A DNA stretch of 64,000 bases. It comes from CAZTGZ01 sp964613385. Its GTDB lineage: Bacteria; Bacteroidota; Bacteroidia; NS11-12g; UBA9320. Below the pieces are notes generated by a model that was given only the letters and a program-made list of their open reading frames with translations, was not told where the DNA came from and made no database searches. Below, piece after piece: positions 8,379 through 14,462 of the stretch (positions within the stretch are counted from its first letter, which is position 1; each line of letters starts with the position of its first letter). Location: contig CAZTGZ010000001.1 of NCBI GenBank assembly GCA_964613385.1, positions 1 to 64,000 on the forward strand, in the 5' to 3' direction. Made by a program: the position numbers and the translations under genes.

Positions 8379-8798
8379 TTATTTTTTAATCGTAAATCCA
8401 ACAGGGGCCTTCAATTTTCCATAATCATACATATTAATATAAATGGAAACGGTATCTGTAGATCCCCCCCAGGTCACTCGGTAATCATCCAGCAGAGCCC
8501 TTCCCATAAATCCATTTTTACTTTTCACCGGGCAACAGCTGCCTGCTCTCTTATAACTGATCTTTTCTCCGTTTGGTCCGGCTAAGGCATTTAGAAATCT
8601 TATTTCATTCAGAGGGCCCTCTTGTTTATCCGCTCCGCCTACTTCAATAGGATTTTTTGGCGACAGGCCATAGGTGGGGTCTATAGAGATTTCGGTCAAT
8701 AAGAAAGTCAAATGATCCAGTTGTTTTGTTTTAAAAGGCTTTTTTGAAGCAGAACAGGAAAACAGTAGGAATGCGATGGTAAGGGAGATGAGTTTCAT
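8379..8798 (-). CDS. Small lipoprotein, unknown function
   Basis: The 139-residue product begins with a lipoprotein signal whose lipobox is LFSC, giving a lipidated Cys15. The mature part has a GSCCPVKSKNGF block near residues 86-97 and a C-terminal YINMYDYGKLKAPVGF segment that I recognise from a widespread Bacteroidota family often annotated, without good reason, as 2-dehydro-3-deoxyphosphooctonate aldolase. It lacks the size and motifs of a KDO8P aldolase. It is convergent with the metallopeptidase gene, 14 bases away. Probably anchored in the outer or inner membrane, role unknown. Confidence 0.75.
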   Translation of the reverse strand: MKLISLTIAFLLFSCSASKKPFKTKQLDHLTFLLTEISIDPTYGLSPKNPIEVGGADKQEGPLNEIRFLNALAGPNGEKISYKRAGSCCPVKSKNGFMGRALLDDYRVTWGGSTDTVSIYINMYDYGKLKAPVGFTIKK

Positions 8799-8816
8799 GG
8801 GTTATGTTTTGTTAGA

Positions 8817-9005
8817 TTATAACAGTCCGCGGCTTTGCGCAGCGAGGGTTTCAGGGCTATAAGGTGTCAAAAGAAACGCGAACTTCCAAGCAATATGATG
8901 ACTTTTTGAAACCCCAAACCCCGCGCTGCGCAAAAACGTTGTACCATCAGTACTTGTTAAAATTGTAGACAAAAATTTAAATCCTTTAGGTGCATCATAT
9001 TTCAT
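8817..9005 (-). CDS. Small ORF coupled to hipT by ATGA overlap (doubtful)
   Basis: A 62-codon frame begins in a 4-base ATGA overlap with the hipT stop codon, the same arrangement used by the other junctions in this operon. The predicted peptide has no recognisable domain, and its second half is encoded by an imperfect inverted repeat (8834-8934), which suggests that it may be a by-product of repeat DNA rather than a selected gene. It could equally be a remnant of a longer gene. Confidence is low. Confidence 0.28.
   Translation of the reverse strand: MKYDAPKGFKFLSTILTSTDGTTFLRSAGFGVSKSHHIAWKFAFLLTPYSPETLAAQSRGLL
8834..8934. repeat. Inverted repeat, 11-bp perfect arms
   Basis: TTTGCGCAGCG at 8834-8844 is matched by its reverse complement at 8924-8934; similarity continues inward as a G-rich stretch (AGGGTTT against CGGGGTTT). 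The 79-base spacing is too long for a simple terminator. It may be a short dispersed (REP or MITE-like) element lying between hipT and the lipoprotein gene. Confidence 0.5.
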
Positions 9006-10030
9006 GCTTTAGTCAGTTGTTTTAAACGGCCTTGAAAAGATTGCAAATAATTTCTTTTAGTGGTATCATTTAGAAAAGAAGCAGCTACCATTTTTTCCAC
9101 TAGATCTGATTTGGAAATCATCAATGCCATAATTTCCTGAAAAGTCTTTTCACTGATTCCTGCTTTCTCTGCTAGTTTAGCAAATTGTAAACCGATTTTG
9201 CCTTGGGCTATATTTCTAGGCAATAAACCATCATCTAATGCGAAGTCTTTATCTTCTATATGGATACGGCTATTTAGTAAGTCATATGCCGGGCTCAGTC
9301 GATAATCTCCAAAAGGTGTTTCTAGAATAGAGAAATTTTTAAAGTGTGCATCTCCATTTGAAAAAAGATAATTAAAGACGAGTATTCTTAAAAGTTTTGG
9401 CGCTTCTATCTTGTAAGTTGCTAAATAGTTGCGCATTAATTCAAATATATCTAAATAATTCCCGAGATACTTGTAATGTTCTCCATGTGTTTGCGGGGTT
9501 CTTTTTGCTAAGGAAGCAAAGTCATCTTGAGCTAATTTTGAACCATCCTCTTTTACATCAAATCTTTTTGTGATGTATGCAGGTGTGCCATCTTTAAAAA
9601 ATATCAATGCATTTTCTGCAGTCTCTATTCCATAGACCTGACGGGCAATTTGCATGGTTAGATGCTCATTGGCAGGCATTTGGTCTGGCTTTTTACCGGC
9701 ACCTGGAATTGGTTTCAGAATATAAGTCCCTTGTTCATTTTCATTAATAAGCCTTAACTTGTTTTTGTCAAGCAATACAGAAAATTTTTCTTGTACACCT
9801 GATATTGACGTGCGATTTCTATTCTCTTCAAACATCTGATTAGTTTCTGGGTTGGATGCTGGAGAATCGTAAGGCAAAACATGATGCACCTTCTTGCCCC
9901 GAAAAACTCTATTCAAAGCAGTTCTGCTATATGTATTAAAGCCTTCAGATAATGTGCCGGGACAAACTTCAATTGACAACTGAAAATTAACAATTGGCAA
10001 AGGAGTAGAAATTTTAATTTTCTTACTCAT
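9002..10030 (-). CDS. hipT: HipT-type Ser/Thr kinase toxin (C-terminal HipA domain)
   Basis: The 342-residue protein is the kinase part of HipA without the usual N-terminal subdomain. Visible features are the Ser-Ile-Ser motif at 75-77 (SISGVQEK) corresponding to the autophosphorylated loop, the ATP-binding lysine in ILKP at 106, the catalytic loop GDAHFKN with Asp227 and Asn232, and the metal-binding Asp250 in SPAYD. HipA/HipT kinases phosphorylate aminoacyl-tRNA synthetases (GltX or TrpS) and stall growth. The start overlaps the four-helix-bundle gene by ATGA. The first 20 or so residues are encoded by low-complexity CAATTG-like DNA and look recently acquired; homologues usually begin near the CPGTLSEGF block at residue 23. 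Confidence 0.85.
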   Translation of the reverse strand: MSKKIKISTPLPIVNFQLSIEVCPGTLSEGFNTYSRTALNRVFRGKKVHHVLPYDSPASNPETNQMFEENRNRTSISGVQEKFSVLLDKNKLRLINENEQGTYILKPIPGAGKKPDQMPANEHLTMQIARQVYGIETAENALIFFKDGTPAYITKRFDVKEDGSKLAQDDFASLAKRTPQTHGEHYKYLGNYLDIFELMRNYLATYKIEAPKLLRILVFNYLFSNGDAHFKNFSILETPFGDYRLSPAYDLLNSRIHIEDKDFALDDGLLPRNIAQGKIGLQFAKLAEKAGISEKTFQEIMALMISKSDLVEKMVAASFLNDTTKRNYLQSFQGRLKQLTKA

Positions 10031-10377
10031 TTTTGTTTAGACGATTTAATGATAGAAATTAGCAGTCGTAATATTTCTTTAATTTCTAATTCAGACGATT
10101 TAAAATTATTTTCATCTAGATATCTGGATTGATAAAGCAACTCTAACCAGTATTCTGTCTCATTTGCCTCTTTTAATCCTATTGATAATTTATGAATGAA
10201 ATCTGCTTTACTTTCAGCATGCTCAGCTTCTCTCACTAAAGCACCAACCGCAGTACCTGAACGAAGCAATTGTTTAGATAAAATATATTCTTGCTTCGCT
10301 TCTGTCAAATACTGATAGAGTTTTATAATTTTCAATGCAAATGCAAAACTTTTAGATTTTATTATATTGTCTTTCAT
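10027..10377 (-). CDS. Four-helix bundle protein (23S rRNA intervening-sequence/S23 family)
   Basis: This 116-residue all-helical protein carries the hallmark blocks of the IVS/S23 four-helix-bundle family: SKQLLRSGTAVGALVREAEHA at about residues 34-54 (with the central SGTAVGA), then KADFIHKLSIGLKEANETEYWL. The fold is shared with Avd proteins of diversity-generating retroelements, but no reverse transcriptase is present here. The biochemical role of the free-standing family is unknown; in Bacteroidota such genes often lie next to short tandem repeats, as here. It is placed between hipS and hipT and overlaps hipT by ATGA, so it is likely translated from the same mRNA. Confidence 0.88.
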   Translation of the reverse strand: MKDNIIKSKSFAFALKIIKLYQYLTEAKQEYILSKQLLRSGTAVGALVREAEHAESKADFIHKLSIGLKEANETEYWLELLYQSRYLDENNFKSSELEIKEILRLLISIIKSSKQK

Positions 10378-10411
10378 AACATTAATTTAATTGACTATTA
10401 TTCTCCATTCT

Positions 10412-10511
10412 NNNNNNNNNNNNNNNNNNNNNNNNNNNNNNNNNNNNNNNNNNNNNNNNNNNNNNNNNNNNNNNNNNNNNNNNNNNNNNNNNNNNNNNNN
10501 NNNNNNNNNNN
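10412..10511. other. Assembly gap (100 N) inside the tandem repeat
   Basis: Exactly 100 N, the usual placeholder for a scaffold gap of unknown size. It lies where the heptanucleotide array begins, so the true array is probably longer than the 16 units shown. Confidence 0.95.
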
Positions 10512-10623
10512 CCATTGTCCATTGTCCATTGTCCATTGTCCATTGTCCATTGTCCATTGTCCATTGTCCATTGCCCATTGTCCATTGCCCATTGTCCATT
10601 GCCCATTGTCCATTGCCCATTGT
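10512..10623. repeat. Heptanucleotide tandem repeat CCATTGT/CCATTGC, 16 units
   Basis: Sixteen perfect 7-bp units run from 10512 to 10623. The first seven are CCATTGT; the remaining nine alternate CCATTGT and CCATTGC, so part of the array has a 14-bp higher-order period. On the plus strand the array gives spurious open frames with a 7-residue period. It touches the hipS stop codon on one side and a gap on the other, with the four-helix-bundle gene beyond. Confidence 0.95.
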
Positions 10624-10949
10624 CAAATGTCCATTCTCCTAACCGTCACCGCACCTATGCTGTCATTTTTTGCAGTAGTCATAAGCAATCCGAAATAGTC
10701 CTCTCTGTCGATTCTATTTAATTTGCATACCACTTGCTTATTAGAACCTTCAGGTAGCATACTGTAAAAAAATGGAAACAGGTATTTAGAATGAAATTCC
10801 TTTTCGTTTTTTGGCAAAGTTAGACTGATGCTTTGCCTATCGTTATTGACTACCCAGTCTTCGTGATATCGAAATGAAAACGAACCATCATCGTGTTGGG
10901 TCAAGATACCCGCTTCTTCATTTTTGAATAAAACTTTGGCTTTTCTCAT
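10623..10949 (-). CDS. hipS: HipS-type antitoxin (HipA N-terminal subdomain protein)
   Basis: The 108-residue protein corresponds to the N-terminal subdomain of HipA, made as a separate polypeptide. The family pattern is visible as YSMLPEGSNKQVV (about residues 62-74) and DREDYFGLLMTTAKNDSIGAV (about 81-101). In the described HipBST system of E. coli O127, HipS is the antitoxin that neutralises HipT. The gene overlaps hipB by ATGA. Its last codons (Met-Asp-Ile, stop) are formed by the first bases of the 7-bp repeat, so the C-terminus abuts the insertion. Confidence 0.85.
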   Translation of the reverse strand: MRKAKVLFKNEEAGILTQHDDGSFSFRYHEDWVVNNDRQSISLTLPKNEKEFHSKYLFPFFYSMLPEGSNKQVVCKLNRIDREDYFGLLMTTAKNDSIGAVTVRRMDI

Positions 10950-11164
10950 TTAGTATGCGTCACACTTTTAATTTTTAGGCAAATCTCCATGCCCAACACA
11001 TCAGATATCTTATGTAATGTTGACAGCGTAGGATTTCCTTTTCCGCTTTCAAACTGTTTTAAAGTTCTCAATCCAACACCTGAAAGTTCTGCCAACCCCT
11101 CCTGTGTTACTTGTAGTGCTTCCCTACGTTCTTTTATGGTTTTTATTAATTTTGACAAGTGCAT
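10946..11164 (-). CDS. hipB: HipB-like XRE-family HTH regulator
   Basis: This 72-residue protein is a Cro/C1-type helix-turn-helix regulator: TQEGLAELSGVGLRTLKQFE spans the HTH (about residues 20-39) and is followed by GNPTLSTLHKISDVLGM. HipB proteins dimerise, bind palindromic operators and repress the hip operon, with HipS/HipT as co-regulators. It is the first gene of the operon, overlapping hipS by ATGA. An 8-bp inverted repeat with an 8-bp spacer lies about 115 bases upstream and is the candidate operator. Confidence 0.88.
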   Translation of the reverse strand: MHLSKLIKTIKERREALQVTQEGLAELSGVGLRTLKQFESGKGNPTLSTLHKISDVLGMEICLKIKSVTHTK

Positions 11165-11277
11165 TATAAAGCATTATTTCATGCAAATGTAATACTGATT
11201 TTTTAAAACTTCAATAAAAAGAGCAGCAAAACGCACTATATTGTACACATCTAAGCTTTTCTTATGTAATTGCATTA

Positions 11278-11301
11278 AATAGTGCAAATTATGGCACTAT
11301 T
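11278..11301. promoter_or_regulatory. Candidate HipB operator, 8-bp palindrome with 8-bp spacer
   Basis: AATAGTGC (11278-11285) and GCACTATT (11294-11301) are perfect inverted repeats separated by eight bases. The E. coli HipB operator (TATCC-N8-GGATA) has the same spacer length. A further half-site GCACTAT occurs at 11233-11239, between this palindrome and hipB. Assignment to HipB is an inference from spacing and position. Confidence 0.5.
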
Positions 11302-11417
11302 ATTTTGAGTATGAGCATTTCTCTCTGTTTTGGTAGCATTGGTGGCAACTTCTCTATATATGAAATTTAACACAATTTCCTCAATGCATGTATTTCTCCC
11401 CTCTCTCAGGGGATTTA

Positions 11418-11445
11418 AAATTAGAAATTAGAGATTAGAAATTAG
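11418..11445. repeat. Second heptanucleotide tandem repeat, AAATTAG, 4 units
   Basis: Units are AAATTAG (11418), AAATTAG (11425), AGATTAG (11432) and AAATTAG (11439). It has the same 7-bp period as the array at 10512 but a different sequence, and lies at the other edge of the hip island. Confidence 0.8.
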
Positions 11446-11494
11446 AGGGAGATGTGATAACCATTTGGGGACAAGGGGGTTGCAGAACAGATTC

Positions 11495-13264
11495 CTACCC
11501 AATCATCTTCTCCGCCACGGCTTTCCGCAGCTCTATGGTATTCACCGGATCCATTTTGGTGAAGCGCTTCAGTCCCAACAACATCATCCGCAATTCGTCT
11601 CCTTCCGCAAAGGCACTTACTGCATGTTTCCCAGATAAAAAGATTCTCTCCAATGCATCCGAAAGATAACAGGTCGCCATTTTCAACGGCATCTGCGCCG
11701 CTGCATCTCCCTTGGTTAAACTGAGCTTCTCTGCCCTGAGTACCGCCGATTCTGCAGCAAATACATCGATGGCCATGTCCGCCAGATTCATCAGTATTTC
11801 CTGCTGATTTTCGATTTCCATCATATACTTCTTGGCAGCCGCTCCTGCAACCAATAATATGGCCTTTTTCGCATTGGCGATGTTCTTTTTGAGCGATGTA
11901 AACGGATTGGGGTCTTCTTCCTGACCAAAATCGGGAATCTCCATCAGCTCCGCCTGTAATTTCATGGCAGGTCCCATCAAATCCAGTTCGCCTTTCATGG
12001 CCTTTTTCATCATCTGACCCACTGCCAGCATGCGGTTAATTTCGTTGGTGCCTTCAAAAATCCGGTTGATGCGGCTGTCGCGATAAAAACGAGCCACCGG
12101 ATATTCTTCGCTGTAACCGGTTCCACCAAATATCTGAACGGCTTCATCCACGCAATAATCCAATACCTCCGACCCCAACACTTTTAGGATGGCACATTCG
12201 ATGCTGTACTCCTCCGCAGCCTTTAACTTGGCCTCCGCTTTCGACAAGCCGTGTTCCAGCAATCCCGCTATGCTGCTTCGAATCAATTCAGAGGTTCTGT
12301 AGGTGGCGCTCTCCGCGGCAAAGGTGCGGATGGCCATTTCACCCAATTTGTGCTGTATGGCTCCAAAATGACTGATGGGCTTGCCAAACTGCTGACGCTC
12401 ATTGGCGTATTGTGTGGCTATTTCAATCACCCGCTTGGAACCGCCCATAACCATGGCGCACAACTTGTATCGGCCGATGTTCAGCACATTAAAGGCGATC
12501 TTATGGCCTTTGCCGATCTCTCCAAGCAAATTCTCAACGGGCACTTTTACGTTTTCAAAAAAGATTTGTCGCGTGGAAGAGCCCTTGATGCCGAGTTTGA
12601 TCTCTTCATCTCCCAACGTGATGCCTTCGCTTTTTGCATCCACCAGAAAAGCCGTAAAATGCTGTCCGTCTATCTTGGCAAATACCGTGAAGATATCGGC
12701 AAATCCACCGTTGGTGATCCACATTTTCTGGCCGTTTAATACAAAGAACCGACCATCCGTACTCAGTTCGGCCCGTGTTTTGGCCGCCAGTGCATCCGAT
12801 CCGCTGTCGGGCTCGGTAAGACAGTATGCAGCCAGGGTTTTACCGGTTGCAAGTCCGGGTAAATATTTGGCTTTTTGCTCCTCTGTGCCAAAATAATAAA
12901 GCGGCAGGGTACCTATCCCGGTATGGGCAGCGAAAGCTACTCCCCAGCTCTGGCTGGCGCCCAACTCTTCGGTTAATATGGTTTCGCTGTTAAAGTCGAT
13001 GCCCATTCCGCCGTATTCTTCCGGCAGGGAAGCCCCCAACAAACCGAGTTCTCCCGCTTCTGCCAGCAGATTTGGTACCAGTTCCGGATTTTCCAGCTGC
13101 TTGTCTATTTTGGGAACAATGGGCCGGATTTTTACTTCAATAAAGTCGCGGGCCATGTCCCGAATCATTTTTTGTTCTTCCGAAAACTCTTCCGGTACGA
13201 ATATGCTCCCGGCGTCCTGGGCTTCTAATATGAATGCCCCTCCTTTCATTGTTTTATGTTCCAT
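11495..13264 (-). CDS. Acyl-CoA dehydrogenase (FAD, long-chain type)
   Basis: The 589-residue flavoprotein oxidises acyl-CoA to trans-2-enoyl-CoA, the first step of beta-oxidation. The N-terminal helical domain, the middle beta domain with CLTEPDSGSDA (148-158) and MWITNGG (181-187), and the C-terminal helical domain with QIFGGTGY (377-384) and the catalytic Glu404 in FEGTNEI are all visible. An extension of about 170 residues beyond the core resembles that of very-long-chain dehydrogenases (VLCAD/ACAD9-like). It is the last gene of the tetR-fadB-thiolase-dehydrogenase operon, 15 bases after the thiolase gene. Chain-length preference is inferred only from the extension. Confidence 0.93.
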   Translation of the reverse strand: MEHKTMKGGAFILEAQDAGSIFVPEEFSEEQKMIRDMARDFIEVKIRPIVPKIDKQLENPELVPNLLAEAGELGLLGASLPEEYGGMGIDFNSETILTEELGASQSWGVAFAAHTGIGTLPLYYFGTEEQKAKYLPGLATGKTLAAYCLTEPDSGSDALAAKTRAELSTDGRFFVLNGQKMWITNGGFADIFTVFAKIDGQHFTAFLVDAKSEGITLGDEEIKLGIKGSSTRQIFFENVKVPVENLLGEIGKGHKIAFNVLNIGRYKLCAMVMGGSKRVIEIATQYANERQQFGKPISHFGAIQHKLGEMAIRTFAAESATYRTSELIRSSIAGLLEHGLSKAEAKLKAAEEYSIECAILKVLGSEVLDYCVDEAVQIFGGTGYSEEYPVARFYRDSRINRIFEGTNEINRMLAVGQMMKKAMKGELDLMGPAMKLQAELMEIPDFGQEEDPNPFTSLKKNIANAKKAILLVAGAAAKKYMMEIENQQEILMNLADMAIDVFAAESAVLRAEKLSLTKGDAAAQMPLKMATCYLSDALERIFLSGKHAVSAFAEGDELRMMLLGLKRFTKMDPVNTIELRKAVAEKMIG

Positions 13265-13279
13265 ATTGTTTTTGTTTTG

Positions 13280-14458
13280 TTATAATCTTTCTATCACGCC
13301 AGCGATGCCTTGTCCGCCCCCGATACAGGCCGTAATCAATCCGAACTTTTTATTCCGCGCTTCCAGTTCATGAATCATCTGTATGGTTAGTTTGGCTCCG
13401 GTGCATCCCAATGGGTGCCCTAAAGCAATGGCTCCCCCGTTTACGTTCACAATTTCCGGATTCAGATTGGCTTCCCGAATCACCGCCAGGCTCTGTGAGG
13501 CAAAGGCTTCATTTAATTCGATTAAATCCATATCGTTCAATGAAAGTCCGGCTTTCTGCAAGGCTTTGGGTATGGCTTCCACCGGTCCTATGCCCATATA
13601 TCGGGGGTTTACACCCACCGATGCCAGAGACCTCAGTCGGGCTAAGGGTTTCAATCCGGTTTCCCTGAGCATCTGCTCGCTCATAATCAAAACAAAAGCA
13701 GCCCCATCTGAGGTCTGGCTGCTGTTTCCGGCCGTTACCGTTCCGCCTTGTTTAAAGACAGGCTTCAGTTTGGCCAGGGCTTCCAGGCTGGTATCTGCTC
13801 TTGGACCCTCATCTGTATCCACGATATAGGTTCTTTTGAGTCTTTTGCGGGTGGCAGCATCGTAATACACCTCTTCCACTTCTACCGGAGCTATTCCAGA
13901 TTTGAATTTTCCATTTTGTATGGCAGCCATGGCCTTTTGGTGGGAGCTCAGCGCAAACTGATCCTGGTCTTCACGACTCACACCATACTTGAGCGCGACT
14001 TCTTCAGCGGTTAATCCCATTCCCAGAAAGTAATCCGGGTGTTCAGAGGCCACGGAATAAGCAGGAACGGTTTTAAAGCCAACGGTTGGAACCAGACTCA
14101 TGCTTTCGGTACCTCCGGCAATGATGCATTCGGCCAGTCCGGCACTGATTTTGGCCGAAGCCATGCCGATGGTTTCCAAACCTGAACCACAGTATCGATT
14201 AACCGTGACACCGGGAACGGTAAGTGGCAACCGGCTCTTCACCCCGACCCAACGGGCCATTTGCAGACCTTGTTCCGCCTCGGGTACGGCATTTCCTACG
14301 ATCAGATCCTCAACAAGGGTGGTATCCAGTCCGGGGGTGTGTTCAATCAAATAATCTATCACTGCAGCGCCTAAATCCACCGGTGTGGTGAACCGGAACC
14401 CACCCTTTCCGGATTTGGTTACGGCACTTCTGTATCCATTTACGATATATGCATTCAT
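13280..14458 (-). CDS. Acetyl-CoA C-acyltransferase (3-ketoacyl-CoA thiolase)
   Basis: The 392-residue thiolase cleaves 3-ketoacyl-CoA with CoA to give acetyl-CoA. The nucleophile Cys90 is in VNRYCGSGLE, the ALNEAFA-equivalent reads ELNEAFASQ, the histidine is in GGAIALGHPLGCTGA and the second cysteine is in TACIGGGQG near residue 378. Length and order fit FadA/FadI. It lies between the FadB-type fusion (4-base gap) and the acyl-CoA dehydrogenase gene, so the three catalytic steps of beta-oxidation are encoded together. Confidence 0.94.
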   Translation of the reverse strand: MNAYIVNGYRSAVTKSGKGGFRFTTPVDLGAAVIDYLIEHTPGLDTTLVEDLIVGNAVPEAEQGLQMARWVGVKSRLPLTVPGVTVNRYCGSGLETIGMASAKISAGLAECIIAGGTESMSLVPTVGFKTVPAYSVASEHPDYFLGMGLTAEEVALKYGVSREDQDQFALSSHQKAMAAIQNGKFKSGIAPVEVEEVYYDAATRKRLKRTYIVDTDEGPRADTSLEALAKLKPVFKQGGTVTAGNSSQTSDGAAFVLIMSEQMLRETGLKPLARLRSLASVGVNPRYMGIGPVEAIPKALQKAGLSLNDMDLIELNEAFASQSLAVIREANLNPEIVNVNGGAIALGHPLGCTGAKLTIQMIHELEARNKKFGLITACIGGGQGIAGVIERL

Positions 14459-14462
14459 ACGA

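Larger units (their letters stand above)
11165..11494. other. Intergenic region between hipB and the acyl-CoA dehydrogenase gene
   Basis: This 330-base AT-rich stretch has no convincing gene. It holds the candidate hip operator (11278-11301), a half-site (11233-11239), a direct repeat GCATTAT at the hipB start (11161-11167 and 11171-11177), a small CCCC-loop-GGGG hairpin at 11398-11412 and a four-unit 7-bp tandem repeat at 11418-11445. Confidence 0.7.

Noticed and set aside
10512..10623. CRISPR array
   Set aside because: Units are 7 bp with no spacers and no cas genes nearby.
10291..10698. Open frames on both strands across the 7-bp repeat
   Set aside because: They consist of a 7-residue period imposed by the tandem repeat and run through 100 N; no coding signal.
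9002..10949. Single hipA gene broken by a frameshift
   Set aside because: hipS and hipT each have their own start, stop and domain, and a separate gene lies between them.
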